A stretch of 64,000 nucleotides of DNA from the NCBI RefSeq assembly GCF_900291015.1, contig NZ_OLKL01000008.1, forward strand, positions 62,001-126,000. Direction: 5' to 3'. This DNA is from Pseudomonas persica (GTDB lineage Bacteria; Pseudomonadota; Gammaproteobacteria; Pseudomonadales; Pseudomonadaceae). Numbering within the stretch: position 1 is the first letter of the stretch; every line of letters begins with the position of its first letter. Positions 34,381 through 46,877 of this stretch are shown here, one piece after another. A program made the translations under genes and the position numbers. Below the pieces are notes generated by a model. The model worked only from the letters and a program-made list of their open reading frames with translations, made no database searches and was not told the origin of the DNA.

Positions 34381-35196
34381 TCAGGCGTGGCTTTCGCGGT
34401 ATTCCGGGTGTTCGGCCTGCAGCTGGCACAGGCGCGCCAGCGGGTCCTGGCGGTAGAACAGCGACAACTGGCGGTAGACCTGTGGATAAGCCTGTTGCAG
34501 CAGGTCGGGGGCACTAAAGAAGTACTCGCTGGCGACGGCAAAGAACTCCGCCGGGTTCTCCGCGGCATACGGGTCGATGGCGGTTTCGGCGTCGGGGTTG
34601 GCGTCCAGCTGGCGGTTGAGGTCGTCATAGGCCTGTTGCATGGCGGTTGCCCATTCATCCACAGGCATGCCGCTGTGCAGTGGCGGCAGGCCGTTGGCAT
34701 CGCCATTGAGCATGTCCAGCTTGTGCGCCAGCTCATGGATGACCAGGTTGTAGGCTTCCCAGCCACCACTGGCCAGCACACCGCTCCAGGCGAGGATGAT
34801 CGGGCCCTGTTGCCAGGCCTCGCCGCTGTGCTCGCCGTCCCATACGTGCTCCACGCCACTGGCATCGCGGTGGCGCTGGGGGCTCTTGAAGTCGTCGGGG
34901 TAGAGGATGATTTCGTGGAAACCCTGGTACCAGTTCAGCTCACCCAGGTGCAGCAGCGGCAACTGCGCCTGGGCGGCCAGCAGCAGGCGCTGCTCGTCGT
35001 CCGGTTCGACGCCGGGCAGGCAGGTGAGGTGCTTGTCGAGCAGGAACAGGATGCAGGCTTCACGCAGCCAGCGGTCTTCTTCGTCAGTGATGCCGTCCAG
35101 CATCGGCAGGCGCTCGCGCACGGCCTGCCATTGCTGGGGGGCGATGGGGTAGCGCGCCAGGGTGCGCTTGCGCCGCCAGGCGCTGAACGACCACAT
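34381..35196 (-). CDS. mtfA: MtfA zinc peptidase (Mlc titration factor A)
   Basis: A 271-aa M90-family metallopeptidase. The zinc motif HELAHKLDMLNG lies near residue 150, with upstream GPIILAWSGVLASGGWEAYN and the following AENPAEFFAVASEYFFSAPDLLQQAYPQVY segment, cut for length, carrying the third ligand Glu. In E. coli MtfA binds the glucose repressor Mlc and has aminopeptidase activity. P. putida is not known to me to use Mlc, so its partner here is uncertain. It is upstream of ppa and downstream of the DedA gene. Confidence 0.92.
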   Translation of the reverse strand: MWSFSAWRRKRTLARYPIAPQQWQAVRERLPMLDGITDEEDRWLREACILFLLDKHLTCLPGVEPDDEQRLLLAAQAQLPLLHLGELNWYQGFHEIILYPDDFKSPQRHRDASGVEHVWDGEHSGEAWQQGPIILAWSGVLASGGWEAYNLVIHELAHKLDMLNGDANGLPPLHSGMPVDEWATAMQQAYDDLNRQLDANPDAETAIDPYAAENPAEFFAVASEYFFSAPDLLQQAYPQVYRQLSLFYRQDPLARLCQLQAEHPEYRESHA

Positions 35197-35205
35197 CGGC
35201 AGGTG

Positions 35206-35853
35206 TCAGTGCGCCTTGGCCGTGCGGCCCAGGCGGCCACGCAGCAGGCCGAGGATCATCGGCACCAGCGACAGGATGATGATGCCCACCACCATCAGCG
35301 ACAGGTGCTGCTTGATGAATGGCACGTTGCCGAAGAAGTAGCCCAGGGTCACCAGGCCGCCGACCCACAGCAGCGAACCGGCGACGCTGAAGCCGAGGAA
35401 GCGTGGGTAGTGCATGTGGGCGATGCCGGCGACGAACGGTGCAAAGGTGCGCAGGATGGGCAGGAAGCGCGCCATGGTCACGGTCTTGCCGCCGTGGCGT
35501 TCATAGAAGTCGTGGGTGCGCTGCAGGTAGTCGCGACGGAAGATCTTCGAGTTGGGGTTGTTGAACAACCGCTCGCCGGCCGTGCGGCCGATTACATAGT
35601 TGGTGCTGTCGCCGAGGATCGCGGCGGCCATCAGCAGGCCGGCCAGCAGTACCGGGTCCATGCCGCCACCGGCGGCCACGGCGCCGGCGATGAACAGCAG
35701 TGAATCGCCGGGCAGGAAGGGCATGACCACCAGCCCGGTTTCACAGAAGATCACGGTGAAGAGGATGGCGTAGATCCAGGGACCGTAGTTGGTAACCAGC
35801 AGATCGAGGTAGGCATCGAGATGCAGGATAAGGTCCAGCGGGTTGAAATCCAT
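35206..35853 (-). CDS. DedA family inner-membrane protein
   Basis: A 215-aa DedA/VTT-domain protein with five or so hydrophobic helices. Family landmarks are IFCETGLVVMPFLPGDSLLF, GDSTNYVIGR, FYERHGGKTVTMARFLPILRTFAPFVAGIAHM (cut; contains the conserved GxxxxxxRFxPxxR pattern) and SLLWVGGLVTLGYFFGNVPF. Such proteins recycle undecaprenyl-phosphate or other lipid carriers and sustain proton motive force. The ATG at 35853 has AGG 8 bases upstream; a GTG at 35862 is an alternative. Confidence 0.92.
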   Translation of the reverse strand: MDFNPLDLILHLDAYLDLLVTNYGPWIYAILFTVIFCETGLVVMPFLPGDSLLFIAGAVAAGGGMDPVLLAGLLMAAAILGDSTNYVIGRTAGERLFNNPNSKIFRRDYLQRTHDFYERHGGKTVTMARFLPILRTFAPFVAGIAHMHYPRFLGFSVAGSLLWVGGLVTLGYFFGNVPFIKQHLSLMVVGIIILSLVPMILGLLRGRLGRTAKAH

Positions 35854-36000
35854 GTACAGCACCTGTGTTCTTGGGCGTAGGCTCGGTTACCTGGCGATGG
35901 GTAAGTTTTCACACATGACAGGTGGGCCATTATACGGCTAAGTCAGGATCATGCCCGGGGAGTTTGTAGCGGGGGGTTACGGCAGGGGGTATTCCTGTAC

Positions 36001-36097
36001 CGGCCGCTTCGCGGGTAAACCCGCTCCCACAGGTACAGCACCGACTTCAGATGCGCCGCTATGCCTGTGGGAGCGGGTTTACCCGCGATGAGGCCAG
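36001..36097. repeat. REP pair
   Basis: Opposed REP units at 36001-36033 and 36064-36097 lie between the DedA gene and the GNAT gene. Confidence 0.92.
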
Positions 36098-36102
36098 CCC
36101 AG

Positions 36103-36561
36103 TCAATCCTGGCTGATCGGCAGGATATAGCTCTTGAACTCGTTATCCTCACGAAACCCGATGGATTCGTAAGTCTTGTGCGCTACCTCATTGTCCGCGC
36201 TGGTCGACACCCGCATGCGCACGGCGTTGGTTTCCTTGGCCATCTTCTTCGCCTCGCGCATCAGGTGGTCGGCCACCAGCATGCGCCGCGAATCCTCGGC
36301 CACGTAGATATCGTTGAGAATCCATACCCGTTTCAGCGACAGCGATGAGTAGCTTGGGTACAGCTGGCAGAAACCCAGCAGTTTGCTGTCGTCGTCATCC
36401 GGCAATGCCAGGTAGATCACCGATTCATCCCGCTTCAGGCGCTTTTCCAGGAAGCTGCGCGAGCTGTCGGGGTAGGGTAGCTGCCCATAGAACTCGCGGT
36501 ATTTGACGAACATCGGCGTGAGCAGGTCGAGGTGTTCCAGGGTTGCCTTGATGATGCGCAT
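36103..36561 (-). CDS. GNAT family N-acetyltransferase
   Basis: A 152-aa GNAT. It starts MRIIKATLEHLDLLTPMF and shows the acetyl-CoA region VLNDIYVAEDSRRMLVADHLMREA-like stretch (here WILNDIYVAEDSRRMLVADH) with motif A, then NAVRMRVSTSADNEVAHKTY and the final YESIGFRED. Substrate is unknown. It stands alone, downstream of the ethanolamine ammonia-lyase genes on the same strand, and its stop nearly touches the REP pair. Confidence 0.85.
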   Translation of the reverse strand: MRIIKATLEHLDLLTPMFVKYREFYGQLPYPDSSRSFLEKRLKRDESVIYLALPDDDDSKLLGFCQLYPSYSSLSLKRVWILNDIYVAEDSRRMLVADHLMREAKKMAKETNAVRMRVSTSADNEVAHKTYESIGFREDNEFKSYILPISQD

Positions 36562-36669
36562 GTGCGGCCCTCAGAGTCCATTAGGGGAAACAGCGGATTG
36601 CCAGCAGCTTTCAAGGGCATGCTGCCCAATGCGCGGCGCAAGTGCAATCCGCCTTCCGTGACAGGTTTT

Positions 36670-37494
36670 TTACCCTTTGCCGAGCAGGAAGTTACCTTTC
36701 TGACTGGTGCCGTGTTCACTCTCCAGGCTATGGACCTCGGCTTCGTCCTTCAGATTCACCCCGGAAAGCTGGCGCCGGCAGGCTTCGCGCATCAAGTACA
36801 GCAGGCGGTGTGCCGCCATGCCATAGCTCAGCCCCTCCAGGCGGATGTTGGAGATGCAGTTGCGGTAGGCATCGGTCAGGCCGACCTTCGGGGCATAGGT
36901 GAAATACAGGCCAAGGCTGTCGGGCGAGCTGAGCCCCGGGCGTTCGCCGATCAGCATCACCGTCATCCGTGCGCCCAGCAGTTCACCGACCTCGTCGGCC
37001 ACTGCCACGCGGCCCTGCTGCACCAGCACCACCGGGGCGCTGGTCCAGCCATCGGCGGCAGCCTGCTCCTCGAAGCGCGCCAGGAACGGCAGGGTGTGGC
37101 GGTGCACGGCCAGGGCCGACAGGCCGTCAGCGACGACGATGGCCAGGTCGACCCCGCCGGGGTTGGCTTGGGCGTGCTGGCGCAGCGCGGCAACCGAATC
37201 TTCGCTCAGGCGCCGCCCCAGATCCGGGCGTTGCAGGTACTGGTTGCGGTCGCTGGCGGCGCTGTGCAGCACCAGGCTTTCGCGCCCGCGATCACTCAGC
37301 TGGGCAGCCAGGCCGGCATGGTCGAAGGCCAGGTGCACGGCGTCGCGGGCCTGGGCGTGGGCGAACTGGAAGTCCAGCTGCGCCCCGGTGGGCAGGCTGG
37401 TGCCGGCGCGGCCCAGGGCGATGCGCGCCGGGGTCAGGTTGCGCAGGGCCAGCCAGGGGTTGTCGGGGGTAGGCGTGCGGTGGTCCATGGTCAT
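36670..37494 (-). CDS. eutC: Ethanolamine ammonia-lyase small subunit
   Basis: A 274-aa EutC, which with EutB forms the adenosylcobalamin enzyme converting ethanolamine to acetaldehyde and ammonia. Recognised by [24 protein letters not shown] (shown here in part), [37 protein letters not shown], cut, and the C-terminal [17 protein letters not shown]. The gene starts 2 bp after the eutB stop, so the subunits are co-translated. No carboxysome-like shell genes are present. Confidence 0.96.
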   Translation of the reverse strand: MTMDHRTPTPDNPWLALRNLTPARIALGRAGTSLPTGAQLDFQFAHAQARDAVHLAFDHAGLAAQLSDRGRESLVLHSAASDRNQYLQRPDLGRRLSEDSVAALRQHAQANPGGVDLAIVVADGLSALAVHRHTLPFLARFEEQAAADGWTSAPVVLVQQGRVAVADEVGELLGARMTVMLIGERPGLSSPDSLGLYFTYAPKVGLTDAYRNCISNIRLEGLSYGMAAHRLLYLMREACRRQLSGVNLKDEAEVHSLESEHGTSQKGNFLLGKG

Positions 37495-37496
37495 CC

Positions 37497-38891
37497 CTAT
37501 GCAAGCTGGGCCAAGGCCTGGCGGAAGGCCGGCGGCAGGTTGTCACCGAAGCGCACCCGGCCATCGGCCTGGGTGAAGATGCCGGTGCGGGCCAGCCAAG
37601 CCTCGAATTCCGGCCCTGGCTTCAGGCCCAGGGTCTGGCGCGCGTACAGCGCGTCGTGGAACGAGGTGGTCTGGTAGTTGAGCATGATGTCGTCGGAGCC
37701 GGGGATGCCCATGATGAAGTTGATCCCGGCCACGCCCAGCAGGGTCAGCAGGGTGTCCATGTCGTCCTGGTCGGCTTCGGCGTGGTTGGTGTAGCAGATG
37801 TCGCAACCCATCGGCACCCCCAGCAGCTTGCCGCAGAAGTGGTCTTCAAGGCCGGCGCGGATGATCTGCTTGCCGTTGTACAGGTACTCCGGGCCGATGA
37901 AACCGACCACGGTGTTGACCAGGAACGGCTTGAAGTGACGGGCCACGGCATAGGCGCGGGTTTCACAGGTTTGCTGGTCGACGCCGTGGTGGGCGTTGGC
38001 CGACAGCGCGCTGCCCTGGCCGGTTTCGAAGTACATCAGGTTCTGCCCGAGGGTGCCGCGTTTCAGCGACAGGCCCGCTTCGTAGCCTTCCTGCAGCACG
38101 TTCAGGTTGATGCCGAACCCGGCGTTGGCCGCCTCGGTGCCGGCGATGGACTGGAATACCAGGTCCAGTGGCACGCCACGGTTGATCGCCTCGATCGAGG
38201 TGGTGACGTGGGTCAGCACGCAGGCCTGGGTGGGGATGTCGTAGCGCTGGATGATGGCATCGAGCATTTCCAGCAGGGCGCAGATCGAGGCGATGCTGTC
38301 GGTGGCCGGGTTGATGCCGATCATGGCGTCGCCGTTGCCGTACAGCAGGCCGTCGAGAATGCTGGCGGCGATGCCGGCCGGCTCATCGGTCGGGTGGTTG
38401 GGCTGCAGCCGGGTCGACAGGCGCCCGCGCAGGCCCATGGTGCCACGGAACCGGGTGACCACGCGGATCTTCTGCGCCACCAGCACCAGGTCCTGCACAC
38501 GCATGATCTTCGACACCGCTGCGGCCATTTCCGGCGTCAGCCCGGGCGCCAGGCTGCGCAGGCTGTCCTCGTTGGCCTCTTCGCTCAGCAGCCAGTCGCG
38601 CAGGCCACCCACGGTCAGGTGGCTGACCGGGGCGAAGGCCTGGGCATCGTGAGTGTCGATGATCAGACGTGTTACTTCATCATCTTCGTAAGGGATCAGC
38701 GCTTCGTTGAGGAAATGCGTCAGCGGGATATTGGCCAGGGCCATCTGCGCGGCGACCCGTTCGCCGTCGTTGCTGGCCGCAACGCCCGCCAGGTAGTCCC
38801 CCGAGCGGGCGGGGCTGGCCTTGGCCATCACTTCCTTGAGGCTGTCGAAGCGGTAGACCAGGTGGCCGACCGTGTGTACGAAACTTGCCAT
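37497..38891 (-). CDS. eutB: Ethanolamine ammonia-lyase large subunit
   Basis: A 464-aa EutB, the catalytic TIM-barrel subunit that binds ethanolamine and B12. The family segments [21 protein letters not shown] (cut), [46 protein letters not shown] (cut) and [22 protein letters not shown] (cut) are intact. The start at 38891 ([10 protein letters not shown]) matches the family; the longer ORF adds non-homologous residues. It follows the ethanolamine permease gene by 46 bp. Confidence 0.97.
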   Translation of the reverse strand: MASFVHTVGHLVYRFDSLKEVMAKASPARSGDYLAGVAASNDGERVAAQMALANIPLTHFLNEALIPYEDDEVTRLIIDTHDAQAFAPVSHLTVGGLRDWLLSEEANEDSLRSLAPGLTPEMAAAVSKIMRVQDLVLVAQKIRVVTRFRGTMGLRGRLSTRLQPNHPTDEPAGIAASILDGLLYGNGDAMIGINPATDSIASICALLEMLDAIIQRYDIPTQACVLTHVTTSIEAINRGVPLDLVFQSIAGTEAANAGFGINLNVLQEGYEAGLSLKRGTLGQNLMYFETGQGSALSANAHHGVDQQTCETRAYAVARHFKPFLVNTVVGFIGPEYLYNGKQIIRAGLEDHFCGKLLGVPMGCDICYTNHAEADQDDMDTLLTLLGVAGINFIMGIPGSDDIMLNYQTTSFHDALYARQTLGLKPGPEFEAWLARTGIFTQADGRVRFGDNLPPAFRQALAQLA

Positions 38892-38937
38892 ACAGACTCT
38901 CCAGAGCCGCGGGTTGCCCCGCGGCGGGTGGCGGCGA

Positions 38938-40386
38938 TCAGTGCAGGGCCTCTTCGGCCTTCTGGATCGCGGCGAATTCCTCTTCCGGTGTACCCGCGAC
39001 CAGATGGTGGCGGCTGTAGAAAGCAAAGTAGGCAATTAATACCGCATAGATCACTGCGGCGCCAATCACCACCCGCGGGTCGACCAGGAAACCGGCGACC
39101 ACGGCGATGCAGGCCAGCACCAGGGCCACGCCCGAGGTGAAGATGCCACCGGGGGTGCGGTATGGGCGCTCCATCTTCGGCCGGCGGATGCGCAGGGTGA
39201 TGTGCGCGGCCATCATCAGCACGTACGACAGGGTCGCGCCGAACACCGCCACCAGGATCAGCAGGTCACCCTGGCCAGTCAGCGACAGGGCAAAGCCGAT
39301 GATCCCGGGGATGACCAGGGCCAGTACCGGGGCCTTGCTCTTGTTGGTTTCCGACAGTTTGCGCGGCAGGTAGCCGGCACGCGACAGGGCGAAGATCTGC
39401 CGGGAGTAGGCGTAGATGATCGAGAAGAAGCTGGCGATCAGCCCGGCCAGGCCGACCAGGTTGACGAAGCCGCCCATCCAGGTGCTACCACCGTAGGCCT
39501 TGGACAGTGCTTCGACCAGTGGGTTGCCGGATGCTTTCAGCGCTTCGGAGCCTGCGCCGCCGGGGCCGACTACCAGGATCAGCAGGGCGAAGGCCAGCAG
39601 CACCAGCATGGCGCCGATCAGGCCGCGTGGCAGGTCGCGCTTGGGGTTCTTGGTTTCTTCGGCGGCCAGCGGCACGCCCTCTACGGCGAGGAAGAACCAG
39701 ATGGCGTAGGGGATGGCCGCCCACACGCCGACATAGCCGAACGGCAGGAAACTGCTGGCGCCCACGGCGTCCGTTTTGGCGATGTCGAACAGGTTGGCTG
39801 CATCAAAATGGGGCACCATGCTCACCAGGAACACGGCCAGGGCGATGGCGGCGATGGCGGTGATGATGAACATCAGCTTCAACGCCTCACCCACGCCAAA
39901 GATGTGGATGCCGATGAACACGATGTAGAACGCCAGGTAGATCATCCAGCCGCCGATGCCGAACAGCGACTGGCAGTAGGCGCCGATGAACACTGCGATG
40001 GCGGCGGGGGCGATGGCGTACTCGATGAGGATCGCCGTGCCGGTGAGGAAGCCGCCCCAGGGGCCGAAGGCGCTACGGGCAAAGCCGTAGCCGCCGCCTG
40101 CGGTGGGGATCATCGACGACAGCTCGGCTAGCGAGAAGCACATGCACAGGTACATGGTGGCCATCAGCAGGGTGGCGAGGAACATGCCGCCCCAGCCGCC
40201 TTGGGCCAGGCCGAAGTTCCAGCCGGCGTAGTCGCCGGAGATGACATAGGCTACGCCGAGGCCGACCAGCAGGACCCAGCCGGCGGCGCCTTTTTTCAGT
40301 TCACGTTGCTGGAAGTAGTCCGAGCCGACTTTTTCGAAGTCGACGGAAGAGCCTGCCGGCGAGCCGGCGGAATGATCGCTTGGCAT
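38938..40386 (-). CDS. eat: Ethanolamine permease (APC family)
   Basis: A 482-aa inner-membrane APC-superfamily transporter with about 12 helices. It shows VGLGVAYVISGDYAGWNFGL (cut to the conserved SGDYAGWN), AFGPWGGFLTGTAILIEY and FFLAVEGVPLAAEETKNPKRDLPRG (cut), which are typical of Eat-type ethanolamine importers. It is the first gene of the eat-eutBC unit; a sigma-54-like promoter lies at 40447-40462. Confidence 0.93.
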   Translation of the reverse strand: MPSDHSAGSPAGSSVDFEKVGSDYFQQRELKKGAAGWVLLVGLGVAYVISGDYAGWNFGLAQGGWGGMFLATLLMATMYLCMCFSLAELSSMIPTAGGGYGFARSAFGPWGGFLTGTAILIEYAIAPAAIAVFIGAYCQSLFGIGGWMIYLAFYIVFIGIHIFGVGEALKLMFIITAIAAIALAVFLVSMVPHFDAANLFDIAKTDAVGASSFLPFGYVGVWAAIPYAIWFFLAVEGVPLAAEETKNPKRDLPRGLIGAMLVLLAFALLILVVGPGGAGSEALKASGNPLVEALSKAYGGSTWMGGFVNLVGLAGLIASFFSIIYAYSRQIFALSRAGYLPRKLSETNKSKAPVLALVIPGIIGFALSLTGQGDLLILVAVFGATLSYVLMMAAHITLRIRRPKMERPYRTPGGIFTSGVALVLACIAVVAGFLVDPRVVIGAAVIYAVLIAYFAFYSRHHLVAGTPEEEFAAIQKAEEALH

Positions 40387-40446
40387 AGATTCACCTGTTG
40401 TTTTTCTTGGTGGCCGGACCGGTTCCGGGCCGCTGGTGATGGGTCG

Positions 40447-40462
40447 TGCAGGAAGCGAGCCA
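40447..40462 (-). promoter_or_regulatory. Sigma-54 promoter upstream of eat
   Basis: The minus strand reads TGGCTCGCTTCCTGCA, matching the -24/-12 consensus TGGCACG-N4-TTGCW at 13 of the important positions with exact spacing. It lies 61 bp upstream of the eat start. The adjacent sigma-54 activator at 42388 is its probable regulator. Confidence 0.6.
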
Positions 40463-40510
40463 GAGCGGTTGGTGCACGGTTACCGCTTTGGGTTTTGTAT
40501 TCACAGGTCT

Positions 40511-40603
40511 GGCCTCTTCGCGGGTGAACCCGCTCCCACAGGGGGTGTACAGCACTTGAAGCCAGTGCAGTACCTGTGGGAGCGGGTTTACCCGCGAAGA
40601 AGG
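40511..40603. repeat. REP pair
   Basis: Opposed REP units at 40511-40542 and 40572-40603 lie between the permease promoter and the aldehyde dehydrogenase stop. They may insulate the two transcription units. Confidence 0.92.
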
Positions 40604-40611
40604 GATGCGGT

Positions 40612-42132
40612 TTAGAAGAAGCCCAACGGATTAATGTCGTAGCTCACCAGCAGGTTCTTGGTCTGCTGATAGTGATCGAGCATCATCTTGTGCGTCTCAC
40701 GCCCGACCCCGGACTTCTTGTAGCCACCGAACGCGGCATGCGCCGGGTACAGGTGGTAGCAGTTGGTCCACACACGGCCAGCCTTGATCCCACGGCCCAT
40801 GCGGTAGGCCCGGTTGATGTCGCGGGTCCACACGCCGGCACCCAGGCCGAACTCGGTGTCGTTGGCGATCGCCAGCGCTTCGGCTTCGTCCTTGAAGGTG
40901 GTGACGCTGACCACCGGGCCGAAGATTTCTTCCTGGAACACGCGCATCTTGTTGTTGCCTTTGAGCAGGGTCGGCTGGATGTAGTAACCGGTGGCCAGCG
41001 AGCCTTCCAGTTTTTCCACCTTGCCGCCGGTCAGCAGTTCGGCGCCTTCCTTCTGGGCGATGTCGAGGTACGACAGGATCTTCTCGAACTGCTGTTGCGA
41101 GGCCTGGGCGCCGACCATGGTGTCGGTGTCCAGTGGGTCGCCGCGCTTGATCTGCAGCACCTTCTTCATCACCACTTCCATGAACTGCGGGTAGATCGAC
41201 TCCTGTACCAGTGCCCGCGACGGGCAGGTGCAGACTTCGCCCTGGTTGAAGAACGCCAGCACCATGCCTTCGGCCGCCTTCTCGATGAAGCTTGGCTCGG
41301 CTTGCATGATGTCTTCGAAGTATACGTTCGGCGACTTGCCTCCCAGTTCTACGGTGGACGGGATGATGTTCTCGGCCGCGCATTTCATGATGTGCGAGCC
41401 AACCGGGGTGGAGCCGGTGAAGGCAATCTTGGCGATGCGCTTGCTGGTGGCCAGTGCTTCACCGGCTTCGCGGCCATAGCCTTGCACCACGTTGAGCACG
41501 CCTTTTGGCAGCAGGTCACCGATCACTTCCAGTAGCACGGTGATGCCCAGCGGGGTCTGTTCGGCCGGCTTGAGCACCACGCAGTTGCCGGCGGCCAGGG
41601 CCGGGGCGAGCTTCCAGGCGGCCATCAGGATCGGGAAGTTCCACGGGATGATCTGCCCGACCACGCCCAGTGGCTCGTGGATGTGGTAGGCCACGGTGCC
41701 TTCGTTGATTTCCGCGGCGCCGCCTTCCTGGGCGCGGATGCAGCCAGCGAAGTAGCGGAAGTGGTCAACCGCCAGCGGAATGTCGGCATTCAGGGTTTCG
41801 CGGATCGGCTTGCCGTTGTCCCAGGTTTCGGTAATGGCCAGCAGTTCGAGGTTCTGTTCGATACGGTCGGCGATCTTCAGCAGGACATTGGAGCGGTCCT
41901 GTACCGAGGTGCGGCCCCAGGCGTCGGCAGCGGCATGGGCGGCATCCAGGGCTTTTTCGATGTCTTCGGCAGTGGAGCGGGGGAATTCGGCGATCGGCTG
42001 GCCGTTCACCGGGGAAGTGTTGGTGAAGTACTCACCCTTTACCGGAGGAACGAACTCACCACCGATGTAGTTGCCGTAGCGGCTCTTGAAGGAAACCTTT
42101 GCGCCTTCGGTACCGGGATGTGCGTAACGCAT
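40612..42132 (-). CDS. aldB: NAD-dependent aldehyde dehydrogenase (acetaldehyde, AldB/ExaC type)
   Basis: A 506-aa aldehyde dehydrogenase. The catalytic Cys lies in [14 protein letters not shown], the general-base Glu in [11 protein letters not shown], and NAD-binding [12 protein letters not shown] is present. The N terminus ([18 protein letters not shown]) and the tandem Cys are typical of the ExaC/AldB group that oxidises acetaldehyde. It would complete ethanolamine breakdown to acetate and could also serve ethanol or butanediol metabolism. A sigma-54 promoter lies 48 bp upstream and the divergent activator follows. Confidence 0.93.
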   Translation of the reverse strand: MRYAHPGTEGAKVSFKSRYGNYIGGEFVPPVKGEYFTNTSPVNGQPIAEFPRSTAEDIEKALDAAHAAADAWGRTSVQDRSNVLLKIADRIEQNLELLAITETWDNGKPIRETLNADIPLAVDHFRYFAGCIRAQEGGAAEINEGTVAYHIHEPLGVVGQIIPWNFPILMAAWKLAPALAAGNCVVLKPAEQTPLGITVLLEVIGDLLPKGVLNVVQGYGREAGEALATSKRIAKIAFTGSTPVGSHIMKCAAENIIPSTVELGGKSPNVYFEDIMQAEPSFIEKAAEGMVLAFFNQGEVCTCPSRALVQESIYPQFMEVVMKKVLQIKRGDPLDTDTMVGAQASQQQFEKILSYLDIAQKEGAELLTGGKVEKLEGSLATGYYIQPTLLKGNNKMRVFQEEIFGPVVSVTTFKDEAEALAIANDTEFGLGAGVWTRDINRAYRMGRGIKAGRVWTNCYHLYPAHAAFGGYKKSGVGRETHKMMLDHYQQTKNLLVSYDINPLGFF

Positions 42133-42179
42133 GGTGTGTCTCCTGGCTATTGTGTTTGTTAGGGAGTTGAAAAGCGTAG

Positions 42180-42195
42180 AGCAAAGGTTGGGCCA
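42180..42195 (-). promoter_or_regulatory. Sigma-54 promoter of the aldehyde dehydrogenase gene
   Basis: The minus strand reads TGGCCCAACCTTTGCT, with TGGC and TTGCT at exact -24/-12 spacing, 48 bp before the start codon. Upstream, the segment from about 42284 to 42315 holds ggtgac...gtcacc inverted ends that may bind the activator. Confidence 0.75.
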
Positions 42196-42387
42196 GCGTT
42201 GTCAGTACCAGAAAAATCAATGACTTGGGTCAGTTCTGCTGGCTTGGGCAACTACCGCTGTGCCACTGGCGGTACGTGCAGGGGTGACACTTTGTGCCAT
42301 TTGCGACACGTCACCGGCGCGTGCATTGCAAAGCCTTCGCGGGTGGAGGATGCTGGCGGGACTCTCTATCTGCGGAGAACTACAACA

Positions 42388-44361
<1,974 letters not shown>

Positions 44362-44427
44362 GCGAAACATCTGGTGCGATTTGTCGCGCCCTGGGCTACC
44401 CTGCCTCGATGTTTTGCGAGGTCGACC

Positions 44428-45777
44428 ATGCATATTCACATTCTCGGTATTTGCGGTACTTTCATGGGCTCGCTGGCGGTGCTGGCCAAGGAACTTGGCC
44501 ACCGCGTCACTGGCTCGGACGCCAACGTCTATCCCCCGATGAGCACCCAACTCGAAGCCCAGGGCATCGAGCTGACCCAAGGCTATGACCCGGCCCAGCT
44601 GGACCCGGCGCCAGACCTGGTGGTCATCGGTAACGCCATGTCGCGTGGTAACCCGGCGGTGGAGTACGTGCTGAACAAGGGCCTGCCCTATGTTTCCGGC
44701 CCGCAGTGGCTGGCCGACCACGTGCTGCAAGGCCGCTGGGTGCTGGCCGTTGCCGGTACCCACGGCAAGACCACCACCAGCAGCATGCTGGCCTGGGTGC
44801 TGGAACACGCCGGCATGAGCCCGGGTTTCCTGATCGGCGGTGTGCCGCAGAACTTCTCGGTGTCGGCCCGTTTGGGCGATACGCCGTTCTTCGTGGTCGA
44901 GGCCGACGAGTACGACAGTGCATTCTTCGACAAGCGCTCGAAGTTCGTGCATTACCACCCACGCACGGCGATCCTCAACAACCTTGAGTTCGACCATGCG
45001 GACATCTTCCCTGACCTGGCCTCGATCGAGCGGCAGTTCCACCACCTGGTGCGCACCATTCCCGGCGAAGGCCTGGTCATCCACCCCACCACCGAACAGG
45101 CGCTGGAGCGGGTGATCGGCATGGGCTGCTGGACCCCGGTGCAGACCACCGGCGAAGGTGGCCAGTGGCAAGCCCGCCTGCTCAGCCCCGACGGCTCGCG
45201 CTTCGAAGTGCTGTTCGATGGCGAAGTGCAGGGCGTGGTGGATTGGGCGCTGACTGGCCAGCACAACGTCGCCAATGCCTTGGCCACCCTGGCAGCCGCG
45301 CGCCATGTAGGCGTGGTGCCAGCCATGGGCATCGAAGGCCTGAGCGCCTTCAAGAGCGTCAAGCGGCGCATGGAGAAGGTTGCTGAAGTACAGGGCGTGA
45401 CCATCTACGATGACTTCGCCCACCACCCGACCGCCATCGCCACCACCCTCGACGGCCTGCGCAAGCGCGTTGGCGAGGCCCCGGTGATCGCCGTGATCGA
45501 GCCGCGCTCCAACTCGATGAAGCTCGGTGCCCACCGTGACGGCCTGCCGGAAAGCGTCAACGACGCCGACCAGGTGATCTGGTACGCCCCGGCCAACCTT
45601 GGCTGGGACCTGGCTGCCACCGCCGCACAATGCAAAGTGCCCAGCGTGGTGGCCGACAGCCTCGAAGCGATCATCGAGCGGGTCAAGGGCCAGGCCCGCC
45701 CAGGTACCCATGTAGTGATCATGAGCAACGGCGGCTTCGGCGGCCTGCACGGCAAGCTGGCCGAGGCACTGCAGTGA
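44428..45777 (+). CDS. mpl: UDP-N-acetylmuramate:L-alanyl-gamma-D-glutamyl-meso-diaminopimelate ligase
   Basis: A 449-aa Mur-ligase family enzyme that reattaches the recycled murein tripeptide to UDP-MurNAc. The N terminus [17 protein letters not shown] is diagnostic of Mpl; ATP-binding [20 protein letters not shown] and [17 protein letters not shown] follow, with [13 protein letters not shown] in the C-terminal domain. The ATG at 44428 is chosen over a Met at 44374 by homology to this N terminus. The stop overlaps the ubiX GTG. Confidence 0.96.
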   Translation: MHIHILGICGTFMGSLAVLAKELGHRVTGSDANVYPPMSTQLEAQGIELTQGYDPAQLDPAPDLVVIGNAMSRGNPAVEYVLNKGLPYVSGPQWLADHVLQGRWVLAVAGTHGKTTTSSMLAWVLEHAGMSPGFLIGGVPQNFSVSARLGDTPFFVVEADEYDSAFFDKRSKFVHYHPRTAILNNLEFDHADIFPDLASIERQFHHLVRTIPGEGLVIHPTTEQALERVIGMGCWTPVQTTGEGGQWQARLLSPDGSRFEVLFDGEVQGVVDWALTGQHNVANALATLAAARHVGVVPAMGIEGLSAFKSVKRRMEKVAEVQGVTIYDDFAHHPTAIATTLDGLRKRVGEAPVIAVIEPRSNSMKLGAHRDGLPESVNDADQVIWYAPANLGWDLAATAAQCKVPSVVADSLEAIIERVKGQARPGTHVVIMSNGGFGGLHGKLAEALQ

Positions 45778-46403
45778 GCGGGCCGGAACGCATCACCCTG
45801 GCCATGACGGGCGCCTCGGGCGCCCAGTATGGCCTGCGCCTGCTCGATTGCCTGGTGCGTGAGGACCGCGAGGTGCACTTCCTGATCTCCAAGGCCGCGC
45901 AACTGGTGATGGCCACCGAGACCGACGTGGTGTTGCCAGCCAAGCCGCAGGCGATGCAGGCCTTCCTCACCGAATACACCGGCGCCGCCGACGGGCAGAT
46001 CCGCGTGTATGGCAAGGAAGACTGGATGTCGCCGGTGGCCTCGGGCTCCGGCGCGCCGGCAGCGATGGTGGTGGTGCCTTGTTCCACTGGCACCTTGTCG
46101 GCGATTGCCACCGGTGCCTGCAACAACCTGATCGAGCGTGCTGCCGACGTTACCCTCAAGGAGCGTCGCCAGTTGATCCTGGTGCCGCGCGAAGCGCCGT
46201 TCTCCACCATCCACCTGGAGAACATGCTCAAGCTGTCGCAGATGGGCGCGGTGATCCTGCCGGCAGCGCCGGGCTTTTATCACCAGCCGCAGACCATCGA
46301 CGACCTGGTCGACTTTGTCGTCGCACGCATTCTCAACCTGCTGAACATTCCCCAGGACATGTTGCCGCGTTGGGGTGAGCACCATTTCGGGGTGGATGAT
46401 TGA
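45774..46403 (+). CDS. ubiX: Flavin prenyltransferase UbiX
   Basis: A 209-aa enzyme making prenylated FMN for the UbiD decarboxylase of ubiquinone synthesis. Segments: [42 protein letters not shown] (cut), [22 protein letters not shown] (cut) and [21 protein letters not shown] (cut). It starts with GTG overlapping the mpl stop and ends overlapping the next lipoprotein gene by 4 bp, so the three genes are coupled. Confidence 0.96.
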   Translation: MSGPERITLAMTGASGAQYGLRLLDCLVREDREVHFLISKAAQLVMATETDVVLPAKPQAMQAFLTEYTGAADGQIRVYGKEDWMSPVASGSGAPAAMVVVPCSTGTLSAIATGACNNLIERAADVTLKERRQLILVPREAPFSTIHLENMLKLSQMGAVILPAAPGFYHQPQTIDDLVDFVVARILNLLNIPQDMLPRWGEHHFGVDD

Positions 46404-46699
46404 AGCGAGTGCTGGCGGGGGTGCTGGCGGGGGTGCTGGCGCTGGTGCTGCTCGGTGGCTGTGCCACGGTGCGTACGCTGGATGCCAACAAGCCCGGGGC
46501 GCCGGTGGTGTATGCCGGTACCCGGCTGGATTTGTATGTGATCAATGGCGGGTGCTGCCCGCGGGATCGGTATGGGGCTGAAGCACCGGCGTACCCGGGG
46601 CTGGACCTGCCGGGGAGCATGCTGCTCGATACCCTGTTGTTGCCGTTGTCGCTGCTCACAGCGGCCGGTGTCGGTTTTCAGGCCACCGGTGGCCTGTGA
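46400..46699 (+). CDS. YceK/YidQ-family lipoprotein
   Basis: A 99-aa lipoprotein with a signal ending LLGGC (lipobox) and a short conserved body ([37 protein letters not shown] [19 protein letters not shown]). This is the DUF1375 (YceK) pattern, of unknown function. It starts at TTG 46400, overlapping the ubiX stop, an unusual start that is supported by the lipoprotein signal beginning there ([11 protein letters not shown]). Confidence 0.8.
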   Translation: MKRVLAGVLAGVLALVLLGGCATVRTLDANKPGAPVVYAGTRLDLYVINGGCCPRDRYGAEAPAYPGLDLPGSMLLDTLLLPLSLLTAAGVGFQATGGL

Positions 46700-46700
46700 G

Positions 46701-46863
46701 GGCCCTTTCGCGGGTGAACCCGCTCCCACAAGGATTGCACCGTGCTCAGGTCTGATGAAGTGCCTGTGGGAGCTGGCTTGCCGGCGATAGGGCCATAACA
46801 GGATAACCACCAGCATGAATGCACTGGGTTCCCTGTGGGAGCGGGTTTACCCGCGAAGAGGCC
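46701..46863. repeat. Three-unit REP cluster
   Basis: REP units at 46701-46733, 46762-46794 (variant ctggcttgccgg core) and 46832-46863 lie between two convergent genes. Two REP subtypes are mixed in one cluster. Confidence 0.9.
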
Positions 46864-46877
46864 CTGGCAGGTGAAGC

